From: CAITSH01 sp025356665
Lineage (GTDB): Bacteria > Pseudomonadota > Gammaproteobacteria > Burkholderiales > SG8-39
Direction: 5' to 3'
NCBI GenBank assembly: GCA_025356665.1
Contig: JANXRV010000136.1
Location: forward strand, 23,364-87,363
DNA: 64,000 bases
In this document: positions 53,650-62,605 of the stretch, one piece after another
How positions within the stretch are numbered: position 1 is the first letter of the stretch
Layout of the letters: each line of letters begins with the position of its first letter
Made by a program: the position numbers and the translations under genes
The notes under the pieces: generated by a model
Told to the model about the DNA's origin: nothing
Seen by the model: the letters and a program-made list of their open reading frames with translations, nothing else
Databases searched by the model: none

Positions 53650-54231
53650 TTAGCGCAGCATGGAGCAAAGTCGCGCTTTTACTGCAGGCCACTCGTTGTC
53701 GAGCATGGAAAAATACACCGTGTCGCGCACGCGGCCGGATGCGCAAATCACATGCCGGCGGAAAATGCCCTCCTCGATGCCGCCGATGCGCGCGATGGCG
53801 GCCCGCGATTTGCTGTTGAGCGCGTCGGTTTTTAGTTCGACGCGGATGGCCTTGAGCGCCTCAAAGGCGTGGGTGAGCAGCAGTAGCTTGGTTTCGGTGT
53901 TGGCGCCGCTGCGCTGTGCGGCGGTGCTGAGCCAGGTGGAGCCGATTTCCAGGCGCCGGTGTGCCGGCACGATGTTCATGTAACGTGTCGATCCGATTGC
54001 CTCGCCGCTTGCCTGCGAGATGATGGCAAACGGCAGCGAGGTGCCGGCTGTCTGCTCATCAAGGGCGGTTTGCACCCAGGCTTGCATTTGCGCTGCGTCG
54101 GCTACCTGCGTCGGGATCCAGCGCCACAGCTCCGGGTCGAGGCCTATGCGAGCCAGTCCGGGAACATGCGCCAAGGCAAGTGGTTCGAGCCGCACAACGC
54201 GGCCTTGAAGCGTCACGGGTTCTATTTTCAT
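53650..54231 (-). CDS. GNAT acetyltransferase, RimJ/RimL-like
   Basis: A 193-residue N-acetyltransferase. The start VTLQGRVVRLEPLALAHVPGL is characteristic of the RimJ/RimL-type GNAT branch; SLPFAIISQASGEAIGSTRYMNIVPAHRRLEIGSTWLS is the central sheet, and AQRSGANTETKLLLLTHAFEAL carries the acetyl-CoA pyrophosphate loop (QxxGxN/T variant). RVELKTDALNSKSRAAIARIG is the usual C-terminal helix. Possible targets are protein N-termini or small amines; none can be chosen. Convergent with the preceding operon. Confidence 0.9.
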   Translation of the reverse strand: MKIEPVTLQGRVVRLEPLALAHVPGLARIGLDPELWRWIPTQVADAAQMQAWVQTALDEQTAGTSLPFAIISQASGEAIGSTRYMNIVPAHRRLEIGSTWLSTAAQRSGANTETKLLLLTHAFEALKAIRVELKTDALNSKSRAAIARIGGIEEGIFRRHVICASGRVRDTVYFSMLDNEWPAVKARLCSMLR

Positions 54232-54447
54232 GACTTCGGTTCTGGCACCTTAAACAGGGTGTGAATACGTCCGGTCTGACGGTCGCTCAAAAACGGATCA
54301 ATAATCTAGTCGGCGGCAAGCCGTACTATATATCCGCAAGCGGTTCGCGGCTGCCGGGGCTTGTTATACTGCCGCCAGCCTGGTTTTATGTTCGTACAAT
54401 CTATTTTCCCGCCACGCAGCCGTATGGCTGCTTTTTGGAGATGCGCC

Positions 54448-55215
54448 ATGTCCGTCCATCCGATCTCTTCCACGCGCGCCCTTGATCCGCTCGCCCAGGC
54501 CAGGGTGCAGCTTGCCGCCGCCCACCGCCTTGCCGTCCTCGATGAGCTCGACGAAGGCATAGACAACCACTTCACCGTGACGGTGCCCGGCCGCAGTGGC
54601 CAGTACCTGATCCTGCCCTTTGGCTTGCATTGGTCCGAGGCGCGCGCCAGCGACATGATCGTGTTCGACGAGACCGGCAAGACGCTAGAGGGCGAGGGTG
54701 TGGTGGAGCTTTCAGCGCAGTGCATACACGCCCCCATTCACCGCATCACCGGGGCCAAGGTGGTATTGCACACCCACCAGACTTGGGCGCTCGCGCTCAA
54801 CATGCTCAAAGACAACCGTCTGCTGCCGGCCAACCAGACCGCGGCGTTTTTCCACGGCCATATCGCCTATGACGACCACTATTGTGGCACCGCCGATTTT
54901 CTGTCCGAGGGCGAGCGCCTCGCCGCGGTGATGGGCGACAAATACATCGTGTTCATGAAAAATCACGGCGTACTGGTCACCGGGGACACCATCGCCCAGG
55001 CCTACCGGCGCCTGTACAAGTTGGAGCGCGTATGTCGCACCCAGGTTCTGGCCATGGGCGCCGGCCGGCCGCTTGAGGTGCTGAGCGAAGAGATCGTTGC
55101 CAATGTCCAGTTGCCGCCTGTCAACGACCGCCACTCTCGCGCCGAGCGCGAGCGCCTTTACTTCGAGGCGATGATGCGTGTGCTCGACCGCGAGCTCCCC
55201 GGTTACGCCGATTGA
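54448..55215 (+). CDS. class II aldolase/adducin family protein
   Basis: A 255-residue class II aldolase. The family start ARVQLAAAHRLAVLDELDEGIDNHFTVTVPG is present, the zinc His pair lies in VVLHTHQTWA, a further His in FFHGHIAYDD or FMKNHGVLVTGDTIAQAYRRLYKLERVC. Members cleave sugar-phosphates or decarboxylate and ring-open related acids. TTGGAG precedes the ATG at 54448; a frame opening at 54361 is not needed. The next gene (cupin-like) starts 20 nt after the stop, so they are likely cotranscribed. Confidence 0.9.
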   Translation: MSVHPISSTRALDPLAQARVQLAAAHRLAVLDELDEGIDNHFTVTVPGRSGQYLILPFGLHWSEARASDMIVFDETGKTLEGEGVVELSAQCIHAPIHRITGAKVVLHTHQTWALALNMLKDNRLLPANQTAAFFHGHIAYDDHYCGTADFLSEGERLAAVMGDKYIVFMKNHGVLVTGDTIAQAYRRLYKLERVCRTQVLAMGAGRPLEVLSEEIVANVQLPPVNDRHSRAERERLYFEAMMRVLDRELPGYAD

Positions 55216-55234
55216 ACAGACGCGGGGGGCGAGC

Positions 55235-55726
55235 GTGTTGAGCAACCCCAGCATTACCGCGGACGTGCGCGTGGTCATTGAAGCCTTGCAGCGTTTTGTC
55301 GGGCAGCCGGGGGTGATGGCTGCGCTGCGCCGCGCGCAGTCGGATGCCGCCGCGCAGCTTGAGCGCGCGCCGGCCTTGCGTTCGACCTTTGTTTCGCTTG
55401 ACCCGGCAAGCCTGGGGGCGATGGCGCCCGCGGCCGCGACAAGCATTCGCGTTGCGGTCAGCCGTGCGGGCGTGGACACCGCGGTGGAGCGTCATCCCAA
55501 CAGCACGCAGGTGTTGCTGGTGCTGGAGGGCCCGGTGGAAACCCATGTCGAGACCGACGGAAAATGGCGCATTGACCGCTACGGCGAAGGGGATGCGCAA
55601 ACGGTGGAAAACCTCTGGCACCTTGTGCCACCGGGAGTGTGGCACAAGTCTAATGCGCCCGGCCCAGGCGATTGCACTGTGGTGGCGTTTCATTCAGCGG
55701 CCAAGGTGCGTGACGATTACCGTTAG
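55235..55726 (+). CDS. cupin-like protein, function unknown
   Basis: A roughly 163-residue protein from the GTG at 55235 (TTG at 55238 also possible; GGGGGGCGAGC lies before both). Residues about 80-150 look like a small beta-barrel: VERHPNSTQVLLVLEGPVETHVETDGKWRIDRYGEGDAQTVENLWHLVPPGVWHKSNAPGPGDCTVVAFHS, with His in the ERHPNS and GVWHKS positions as in cupins. The N-terminal half is helical and unassigned. It follows the class II aldolase by 20 nt, so it may act on a related substrate. Family assignment is moderate. Confidence 0.72.
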   Translation: MLSNPSITADVRVVIEALQRFVGQPGVMAALRRAQSDAAAQLERAPALRSTFVSLDPASLGAMAPAAATSIRVAVSRAGVDTAVERHPNSTQVLLVLEGPVETHVETDGKWRIDRYGEGDAQTVENLWHLVPPGVWHKSNAPGPGDCTVVAFHSAAKVRDDYR

Positions 55727-55767
55727 GTATAGGCGGACATGACTTAGCGCAAGCCCCGCTTCGCGCC

Positions 55768-55831
55768 TTCGCACCCTCGCACCCTCGCACCTTCGCACCC
55801 TCGCACCTTCGCACCTTCGCACCTTCGCACC
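55768..55831. repeat. 8-bp tandem repeat, 8 units
   Basis: Eight consecutive copies of TTCGCACC or CTCGCACC (five and three), in the spacer after the cupin-like gene. Only the first base varies. Confidence 0.95.
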
Positions 55832-56009
55832 CTTGCGTCTACCGGCCACAATGTCGGTTGGTGGTTCCCTTGCTTTGTCGCCTGGTTTTTATCCGAAGCG
55901 GTGGCCCGGAACGCATCGGTACAGGCGGGCGGTGTCAACGACGCCAAAGACAATATCGCCGCTCCATACGTCCCGACGCCCTGGCCCAGTTGATTTGTCT
56001 TGCCGTCCG

Positions 56010-57188
56010 TCAGGCGGCGATGTCCGGTTCTGGCATGCGTCCGTTGAGCAGGTAGTCCATCAGCTCGCGCACCGGCCGGATTGCCTTACCAAAGGGCAGG
56101 GAGGCGGCGCCGCGAAAAAACAGCCCGCGTTCGACATCGCCCGCCACCGCGGCGGCCAGATGCAGGTCGATGCAGAACTGCCCGATCTTCGGGATGCCAT
56201 CGCGCAGCCCGCAGGTGGCGAGGCAGTCGAAGGCGAGGGTGCACTGCGCGCGCGGCTTGGCGCGACGAACCAGCACCGGCAATTTTTGCAGGTAGTGTTC
56301 CAGCCAGGGCGTGCGCACGGCGCGTGCCGGCAGTCCGGCCACGCTCATGAATTCCACAATGTCCTCCGGTTTGGCGTCAGCGAGCACATGTTTGAAGTTG
56401 GGGTGGGCATCGCCTTCTTCGGTTACTGCAAAAGGCGTTCCCAGTTGCACTGCCGCGGCACCCAGTGCCAGCAGTTCGCGCAGTTGTTGTGTTGTCGTGA
56501 TGCCGCCCGCGGGGATTAGCGGCATGCGCTCGCGCTCTATGCCCAGCTCGTGCATCAGCGCCAAGGTGTCCGTAAGCACGCGTGCAAACTCGAAGCGCGG
56601 GTCATTGAGGTCTTCAATGCGCGCCGCGCCCAGGTGGCCGCCGGCGTAGCGCGGATGCTCGATCACAATGGCATCGGGAAGACGGCCTTTTTTAAGCCAT
56701 TTTTTCAGCACGATGGCAATACCGCGCGCGTCCGACAGTATGGGTATGAGCGCGACCTCTGGCCACGCGGCGGTGAGTTCGGGCAAATCCAGGGGCAGCC
56801 CGGCACCAACCACGATGGCCTGGGCGCCTGATTCGCAGCTCTGGCGCACCAGCGGCGCGTATTCGGATACGGCGCGCATGATATTGACCGCGACCATGCC
56901 CTGACCTTCGGCCATGGCGAGCGCCGCGCGCACTTCGCGGTCCAGTGCGGTGAGATTGGCGGCGTTGATGAGCGCCTTGTCGCGGCTTCTGCCGGTGGCT
57001 TTCATCAGGTCCGGGTGGTGGCGGCGCAAATCGACGCTGGAGATGGTTCCAACCGCGCCGAGGCGCGCCACGCTGCCGGCCAGTTTGTGCGCAGAAATGC
57101 CCACGCCCATGCCGCCTTGCACCAGGGGCAGGACAGCGCGACCGCGAATGACCAGCGGCGGCAGGTCGGTGGAGAGGGGGAGGAACAT
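56010..57188 (-). CDS. nitronate monooxygenase family FMN enzyme
   Basis: A 392-residue TIM-barrel flavoprotein of the 2-nitropropane dioxygenase/nitronate monooxygenase family. Landmarks are LPLVQGGMGVGISAHKLAGSVARLGAVGTISSVD, MVAVNIMRAVSEYAPLVRQSCESGAQAIVVGAGLP, IVIEHPRYAGGHLG (the catalytic His region), PLIPAGGITTTQQLRELLALGAAAVQLGTPFAVTEE (FMN phosphate loop). It oxidises alkyl nitronates such as propionate 3-nitronate, although some members are enoyl reductases. The ATG at 57186-57188 is used; the longer frame from 57272 has no family residues. Cys-rich C-terminal part (QCTLAFDCLATCGLRDG) is unusual and may bind a metal. Confidence 0.88.
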   Translation of the reverse strand: MFLPLSTDLPPLVIRGRAVLPLVQGGMGVGISAHKLAGSVARLGAVGTISSVDLRRHHPDLMKATGRSRDKALINAANLTALDREVRAALAMAEGQGMVAVNIMRAVSEYAPLVRQSCESGAQAIVVGAGLPLDLPELTAAWPEVALIPILSDARGIAIVLKKWLKKGRLPDAIVIEHPRYAGGHLGAARIEDLNDPRFEFARVLTDTLALMHELGIERERMPLIPAGGITTTQQLRELLALGAAAVQLGTPFAVTEEGDAHPNFKHVLADAKPEDIVEFMSVAGLPARAVRTPWLEHYLQKLPVLVRRAKPRAQCTLAFDCLATCGLRDGIPKIGQFCIDLHLAAAVAGDVERGLFFRGAASLPFGKAIRPVRELMDYLLNGRMPEPDIAA

Positions 57189-57311
57189 GAGATTGCACGC
57201 AGTGTGCGCGCCGTGCTTGCGGCCGATTTGATGTGGATCAATCAGCACGCAGTTTGCATGCAAACGGGGCAAGTTGGCTTTGGTCCTCGATCAGTAGTGG
57301 TTTGTCCCGAT

Positions 57312-57827
57312 CTACCGGCTGCGCATAGCCATTCGATGCAGTCGATGCAGTCGATGTAATTGGCGCAACTGCCAACCCAGGCCGCTTGCATAAGCCAGCA
57401 GCAGCGCAAGCCGTAACGGGATCAACTCTGGCGCCGCCGGCCCTGGCGCATAAGGCTGTGCCGGCGGCAGTCGTGTCAGCGCTTCGGTTGTGGCGAAGAC
57501 CATGAGCAAAAAAAAGCTGGTCGAAAAGCAAGCGGTCTGCACATAGGGCGCGGCGCGGCCCAGTCGGTGCAGGCGCGGCGCAAACGCGCCCGTCAGCAGC
57601 AGGGCCAGCATCATCAGGGTCAGCGCATGACCGGCGCTGAAGCCGCCGTGGGCGAAAATGAAAAAGCCGGTGGCGCAGCCAAGCAGCATGGTGAAAAGAT
57701 ACGCGCGACCGGCGCGCCGCGCCGGATCGATGTGGCCGTCCTGCGCCAGCGCATAAGCGCCGAAGCCCAGCGGCAGCATGCTCACTGCTGTGTGCAGGTA
57801 ACCAAAGCTGGATATTTCGGTGGGCAT
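57312..57827 (-). CDS. small membrane protein, unknown function
   Basis: A 171-residue protein with four hydrophobic helices (LHTAVSMLPLGFGAYAL; AYLFTMLLGCATGFFIFAHGGFSAGHALTLMMLALLL; ACFSTSFFLLMVFATTEAL; LIPLRLALLLAYASGLGW). It resembles DUF2306-type membrane proteins, in which His residues between helices 2 and 3 (FAHGGFSAGHAL) are conserved. The C-terminus LHRLHRLHRM is produced by a 9-bp tandem repeat in the DNA (57333-57359), so that tail is a recent addition. No neighbour gives a functional clue. Confidence 0.72.
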   Translation of the reverse strand: MPTEISSFGYLHTAVSMLPLGFGAYALAQDGHIDPARRAGRAYLFTMLLGCATGFFIFAHGGFSAGHALTLMMLALLLTGAFAPRLHRLGRAAPYVQTACFSTSFFLLMVFATTEALTRLPPAQPYAPGPAAPELIPLRLALLLAYASGLGWQLRQLHRLHRLHRMAMRSR

Positions 57828-57980
57828 TATGTCTCCGTTGAACGCGCGGCCTGCGCTGCAGGGCGATCTTACCGTCTGGGCTGCGCCAATGTGCAGGGGC
57901 AGCCAAGTCCGCTGCCACGCCGCGCAAAGCCGGGGACATTGCCGGACAAATCAAGGCGTGACAGTATTAAAATGAGTGGC

Positions 57981-58190
57981 ATGAAAATAATCCACGTCGC
58001 AGTCCTTGCGCTAAGCTTGATGCTCTCGGCCAGCGGCGCAGAAGCGCAGCATGAAAAAAGCATTGAAGATGGGTTTCGCAACGCCAATAGCAATCGCAAT
58101 AGCAATAGCAATCGCAATGTTACCGGCGGCCGCCGGTCGGCCTCCAAGCTCCAAGCTCCAACCTCCAAGCTTTACGAATGGGTGAATTAA
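57981..58190 (+). CDS. short exported peptide built partly of DNA repeats
   Basis: A possible 69-residue protein (ATG 57981, alternative 57972): a convincing signal peptide (KIIHVAVLALSLMLSASGAEA) followed by about 15 ordinary residues and then a segment of Asn-Ser-Asn-Arg repeats encoded by six 6-bp units (CAATAG/CAATCG, 58085-58120), then another part translated from a 7-bp CTCCAAG repeat (58142-58169). Either the gene is a small secreted protein whose tail is growing by slippage, or the signal peptide belongs to a truncated remnant. I cannot decide from sequence. Confidence 0.4.
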   Translation: MKIIHVAVLALSLMLSASGAEAQHEKSIEDGFRNANSNRNSNSNRNVTGGRRSASKLQAPTSKLYEWVN

Positions 58191-58227
58191 ACGCGCATTC
58201 GTCCGATAATGCTTCGCAGGAGCAAAA

Positions 58228-59112
58228 ATGACAGCCGCCAGCTACGACCGCAGCCTTGAAGACCACGGCAACATCATTGCACTGGAGCACCTTAACGTGC
58301 AGATCGACGACCAGCGGCTTGCCACGCTGTTTTATATCGGCGCGCTGGGCTTGACGCGCGATCCCTATATGAACGTTCTCGACACCAACATGTGGGTCAA
58401 TGCCGGGTGTAACCAATTTCACCTGCCCACCGGCCTGCCGCAGGTCCTGCGTGGCGTCACCGGACTGGTGATGGCCGATCACGATGCCTTGCGCCAGCGC
58501 CTCGCGCGCATCGCGCCCAAATTGGCTGCAACGGCGTTTTGCTGGAGCGATGAGGGCGCGGATGTTGTGGTGACCTGCCCCTGGGGCAACCGCCTGCGAG
58601 TACACCAGCCCGGGGTATCCTTCGGTCGCATGCAACTTGGTATTGCTTACCTGGAGTTGTCGGTGCCTGTCGGTACGGCAGCCGCTATCGCGCAGTTTTA
58701 TCGTTTGGCGCTGAGGGCGCCTGCCACGCTCCTTTCAGTCAGGGACCGGCCGGCGGTCAGGGTCAGAGTCGGCACGGACCAGCACCTGGTGTTTCGGGAA
58801 AACGACGGGCCGCTTACCGCTTACGACGGCCATCACATCGCCATCTATATCAGTGATTTTTCCGGACCGCACGCGTGGCTTAAGGACCGGGGGGCGATTA
58901 CCGAGGAGAGCAACGCCTTTCAGTATCGCTTCGAGACCATCATCGATCCGGCCTCGGGGGCGGAGTTGTTCCGCATCCAGCATGAGGTGCGCAGCCTGAG
59001 CCACCCCATGTTCACGCGCCAGTGGGGCCTGGTGAACCGCAATCCGGCGCAGACCGGGCAGGGCTACGACAGGGGGCGGGATGTGTACTACCCCGGCCCC
59101 GCCGCAAGCTAG
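58228..59112 (+). CDS. VOC (glyoxalase-like) superfamily protein
   Basis: A 294-residue protein with two vicinal-oxygen-chelate modules: the first at about residues 15-135 (IIALEHLNVQIDDQRLATLFYIGALGLTRDPY, NQFHLPTG, DVVVTCPWGNRLRVHQPG) and the second at about 145-265 (GIAYLELSVPVGTAAAIAQFYRLALRAPA, HHIAIYISDFSGPHAWLKDRG, DPASGAELFRIQHEVRSLSHPMF). Two-module VOC proteins include extradiol dioxygenases and glyoxalases. The His and Glu positions in the second module could bind a metal. Specific activity unknown. A 69-residue repeat-bearing ORF precedes it. Confidence 0.82.
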   Translation: MTAASYDRSLEDHGNIIALEHLNVQIDDQRLATLFYIGALGLTRDPYMNVLDTNMWVNAGCNQFHLPTGLPQVLRGVTGLVMADHDALRQRLARIAPKLAATAFCWSDEGADVVVTCPWGNRLRVHQPGVSFGRMQLGIAYLELSVPVGTAAAIAQFYRLALRAPATLLSVRDRPAVRVRVGTDQHLVFRENDGPLTAYDGHHIAIYISDFSGPHAWLKDRGAITEESNAFQYRFETIIDPASGAELFRIQHEVRSLSHPMFTRQWGLVNRNPAQTGQGYDRGRDVYYPGPAAS

Positions 59113-59191
59113 GGATTCACTGAGGGGGCACGTCTCAGGTATATCCGCCACTTCATGGGGCTCTCGTGCGCAGGGCTTGATCAGTGCCTGC

Positions 59192-60367
59192 CTAGGCGTT
59201 TTCCGTTCCCGTGGGGTAAAGCTGGCGTACCGCGTCCCGGCGGCGCAGCCACCATGCGTAAGTCTCTGGTAACAGCGCCAGCGGATCGGCGAGTCCCAGC
59301 TCCTTGGCCGCATGGGTCGGCCAGTTCGGGTTCCACAGTAGTTCTCGCGCGAGCGCGACAAGGTCGCAGCGTCCCTCGGCGAGATAGGCCTCGGCCTGCG
59401 CCGCCTGCGTGATCAGACCCACGGCCATGGTGGCGATGCCCGCGTCGCGGCGGATGCGCTCGGCGAAGGGCACGTGATAGCCGGGCACCCGTGGTACCAC
59501 CGCAAGGGTCAGCGGTCCCTCGATGCCGCCCGAAGAGCAGTCGATGACATCAACGCCGCGCGCTTTCAGTTCGCCGGCCAGCAATACCGTATCGTCCAGG
59601 TCCCAGGCGCCGCCCTTGCCATCGACGCAGGATGAGCGAAAGAACAGGGGTTGCTCTTTGGGCCAGGCCGCACGCACGGCTTCCACGATCTCAAGGCAAA
59701 AGCGCATGCGGCCGTTAATATCGCCGCCGTAGGCATCCTTGCGGTGATTGGTGATGGGCGACAGGAACTGCTGGATGATGTAACCGTGTGCGCCATGGAT
59801 CTCGAGGATGTCAAAGCCGGCGTCGAGCGAGCGTTTGCACGCATCGACGTGGGCCTGTATCACGCGCTTGATATCGGTGTGGTCCATCTCTATGGGTATC
59901 GGGCCGCCCGGTTTTATCGGCACCGGGCTTGGCGCATAGCCGCGCCAGGGTGCCTTGCCTTGTTTTGCGTCCGCGTCGGTGAGCGGCGCGAAGCCATCCC
60001 AAGGCGCCTTGGTTGCGACCTTGCGCCCGGCATGTCCGAGTTGTATCGCGCTCAGCGCGCCCTGTTCGCGCAAAAAATCGGTGATGCGCCGCCAGGCGCG
60101 CACCTGTTCGTCGTTGTAAATGCCCGGGCAGGAGTAGGTCTTGCGCGCGAGTTCTTCTATGGAAGTTTCTTCCACGAACACGATGCCGGCGCCGCCCATC
60201 GCAAATTTTCCCAGGTGCACCAGATGCCAGTCCGTGGGCGCACCGTCCTTGGCCAGGTATTGCGACATCGGCGAAACAACGATGCGGTTGCGCGCGGTCA
60301 CGCCGCGCAATGTGATGGGTGTGAAAAGGTGAGGTGTGACCTGATTAGGTGCGGCGGGTGCTGTCAT
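59192..60367 (-). CDS. NADH:flavin oxidoreductase (old yellow enzyme, YqjM-like)
   Basis: A 391-residue FMN TIM-barrel ene-reductase. Start LFTPITLRGVTARNRIVVSPMSQYLAKDG is the YqjM-type N-terminus; SAIQLGHAGRK and EIHGAHGYIIQQFLSPITNHRKDAYGG (catalytic His pair HGAHGY) follow, then VGLITQAAQAEAYLAEGRCDLVALARELLWNPNWP with the FMN phosphate site. The family reduces alpha,beta-unsaturated carbonyls and nitro compounds. Length is normal for the class. It is convergent with the VOC gene and divergent from a Bug binding protein. Confidence 0.94.
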   Translation of the reverse strand: MTAPAAPNQVTPHLFTPITLRGVTARNRIVVSPMSQYLAKDGAPTDWHLVHLGKFAMGGAGIVFVEETSIEELARKTYSCPGIYNDEQVRAWRRITDFLREQGALSAIQLGHAGRKVATKAPWDGFAPLTDADAKQGKAPWRGYAPSPVPIKPGGPIPIEMDHTDIKRVIQAHVDACKRSLDAGFDILEIHGAHGYIIQQFLSPITNHRKDAYGGDINGRMRFCLEIVEAVRAAWPKEQPLFFRSSCVDGKGGAWDLDDTVLLAGELKARGVDVIDCSSGGIEGPLTLAVVPRVPGYHVPFAERIRRDAGIATMAVGLITQAAQAEAYLAEGRCDLVALARELLWNPNWPTHAAKELGLADPLALLPETYAWWLRRRDAVRQLYPTGTENA

Positions 60368-60544
60368 GGTTCGGACGGGCTTTCAAAAACAGAGTGCAGG
60401 GCGGATAGGGGGCGGGTTCACTGAAGACCTGCGTGGCGCACAACTGGCATCAGCACCACCAGCATCGAAAACGCTACCGATATAATCGGTCACGCTTTAC
60501 AATCGGAACCGGTTAACAGCATCCAGTTCGCAGGGTACCCTATC

Positions 60545-61537
60545 ATGAAAAATTCACAAGGTCTGCTTGCAGGGTTTGCGTTGATGCTGTTGTGCGCCTC
60601 CGCCGCTTCGCAACCGGCCGGCAAAACGGCAGATGACTTTCCTTCCAAGCCGATCCGGCTGATCGTACCCTTCGCGCCAAGCGGTGTGTCGGACATCATT
60701 GGTCGCGTCATTGCAACAGGCATGGCCGAGGCGCTGGGACAGACCGTGGTGGTGGACAATCGCCCCGGGGCCAGCGGTTCAATCGGCTCGGATGCCGTGG
60801 CGCGCGCGGCGCCCGATGGCTACACGCTACTGCTGTCGAGCCTGTCCACTGTGGCGATTTCGCCCAATTTTTTGACCAGCGTGCCTTACGATCCGGTCAG
60901 GGACTTCACCGCCATCGGCGGCGTGGCCACCACGCCAAACATCCTCGTCGTCAATCCGGAGTTGCCGGCCTCGTCCTTGTCGGAGTTGATCGGCTACGCC
61001 AAGGGCGCTGGCAAGGACAAGCTCAGCTTCGGTTCATCCGGCACAGGCAGCACCGGCCATTTGTCCGCCGAGGTGCTGCGCATGGTGACCGGAATACAAA
61101 TGAGCCACATCCCCTATAAGGCCTCGGCCCTGGCATTTCCCGATGTGATTGCGGGGCGTGTGTCCATGGTATTTGATTCACTGCCCTCGACACTCAGTCA
61201 TGTCAAATCGGGCAAAGTGCGGCCGATCGCGGTGGCAGCCTCGCGGCGTTCGGCCTTGCTGCCCGAGGTGCCGACCTTTGCCGAGGCCGGCTTTCCCGGT
61301 GCGACGCTGTTGTTCTGGACGGGCCTTGAAGGGCCGCCCAACCTGCCCGAGCCCATCGTGCAAAAGCTCAATGCCGCATTGCGCAAGGCGCTTGCCGCGG
61401 GCAGCCTGCGCGAGCGCCTGATTACGCTGGGCGCAGATCCGCTGCTTACGTCGCCGCAGGAATTCGCCGAGTTGCGGCGCGTCGATGTTGCCAGGGTTAA
61501 AAAGCTGATCAAGGACGCAGGCATACGCATGGAATAA
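60545..61537 (+). CDS. Bug-type tripartite tricarboxylate transporter binding protein
   Basis: A 330-residue periplasmic binding protein with a signal peptide (KNSQGLLAGFALMLLCASAASQP). Bug landmarks: FPSKPIRLIVPFAPSGVSDIIGR, VVVDNRPGASGSIGSDAVARAAPDGYTLLL, SFGSSGTGSTGHLSAEVL, IPYKASALAFPDVIAGRVSMVFDSL. No TctA/TctB permease genes follow. Such orphan binding proteins are abundant in Burkholderiales and may act in sensing as well as uptake. It is divergent from the OYE gene and faces a LysR gene on the opposite strand. Confidence 0.93.
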   Translation: MKNSQGLLAGFALMLLCASAASQPAGKTADDFPSKPIRLIVPFAPSGVSDIIGRVIATGMAEALGQTVVVDNRPGASGSIGSDAVARAAPDGYTLLLSSLSTVAISPNFLTSVPYDPVRDFTAIGGVATTPNILVVNPELPASSLSELIGYAKGAGKDKLSFGSSGTGSTGHLSAEVLRMVTGIQMSHIPYKASALAFPDVIAGRVSMVFDSLPSTLSHVKSGKVRPIAVAASRRSALLPEVPTFAEAGFPGATLLFWTGLEGPPNLPEPIVQKLNAALRKALAAGSLRERLITLGADPLLTSPQEFAELRRVDVARVKKLIKDAGIRME

Positions 61538-61565
61538 AGCGCGGCGGCAGGGGATGAGACACGGC

Positions 61566-62474
61566 TCATCGCCGGAATAGCTCTGCAAGCGTTGCGCGGA
61601 ACCAGCGGTGTCCCGGATCGTGGTGGCAGCGCTCATGCCAGAACTGGCGTACAACCACCGGCGGCAGGTCAAAGGGCAGGGGCAGGGCCTTCAGTTCCGC
61701 CGCGTAGCCATAGGCGGTGGCCACTGATTGAGGCACCACGGCGATGAGGTCGCCGCGGGCGAGGATCATCGGCACGACGACGTAATGCGGAATGTGCAGC
61801 GCGATTTTGCGCTTTGACGCGCGCTTGCCGAGGGCGCGCTTGATCAGGCCGTCGACTTGCGCCGGCGCCGACACCGAAATCTGCCAGGCATCCATGAACT
61901 GCTCCATTCCGAGGCGCCGACCGATCGTCGGGTGGTCCTTTCGCATCATGCAGATCATCGGCTCGTCGAACAGGTGTTGCTGGTAGAAGTCCTGCTGCAT
62001 TTTCGGCAATTGACCGATGGCAAGGTCGGCCGGCCCCAGTTCGAGCGCATCACGGTATTTTGTGCGTTCGGTTTGCATGGACACCAGGCTCAAGCCCGGC
62101 GCTACGGCTTTGAGGTGGGCGATCAGGCGTGGCAGGAAAATCATTTCGGCGATGTCGGTCATGAGCAAGGTGAAGCAGCGTGTCGATGTGCGCGGATCGA
62201 AGCGTGTATCGCGTTCCAGGGCGATCTTGATCGAGCCGATGGCTTGTGAAACGGGACCCGCCAGCGTATGGGCGTAGGCGGTGGGCTCCATGCCGTGCGT
62301 GGTCCTGACGAAAAGCGGGTCGTTGCAGACTTTGCGCAGGCGTTGCAGGGCGTGGCTCATGGTCGATTGTGAGAGTCCCAACTGCGCCCCAGCGGCGGTA
62401 ATGTTGCCCTCGCGCATCACCGCGTCAAATACACGCAGCAGGTTGAAGTCAAAGGTGTTGATATTCATTATCAT
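61566..62474 (-). CDS. LysR-family transcriptional regulator
   Basis: A 302-residue LysR protein. N-terminal winged helix: FDFNLLRVFDAVMREGNITAAGAQLGLSQSTMSHALQRLRKVCNDPLFVRTTHGMEPTAYAHTL. The C-terminal effector domain follows (about 95-300). The TAYAHTLAGPV linker and FDFNLL start place it near the NodD/NahR-like group that responds to aromatic compounds. It is divergent from the Bug gene at 62606 with a 131-nt spacer, so it probably controls that gene. ATG at 62474 is chosen over 62468, both in frame. Confidence 0.92.
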   Translation of the reverse strand: MIMNINTFDFNLLRVFDAVMREGNITAAGAQLGLSQSTMSHALQRLRKVCNDPLFVRTTHGMEPTAYAHTLAGPVSQAIGSIKIALERDTRFDPRTSTRCFTLLMTDIAEMIFLPRLIAHLKAVAPGLSLVSMQTERTKYRDALELGPADLAIGQLPKMQQDFYQQHLFDEPMICMMRKDHPTIGRRLGMEQFMDAWQISVSAPAQVDGLIKRALGKRASKRKIALHIPHYVVVPMILARGDLIAVVPQSVATAYGYAAELKALPLPFDLPPVVVRQFWHERCHHDPGHRWFRATLAELFRR

Positions 62475-62605
62475 GCGCCTTATGCATATGAAGTATGGTT
62501 ACTATCGATTAGACACATTCTAACTCCACGCTTAATCTGCTCGCTCGCCACAAACTATCAAAAGCGGAATGCCGTCACTTCCGCAATAACAAAAGGAGAA
62601 GTCAC

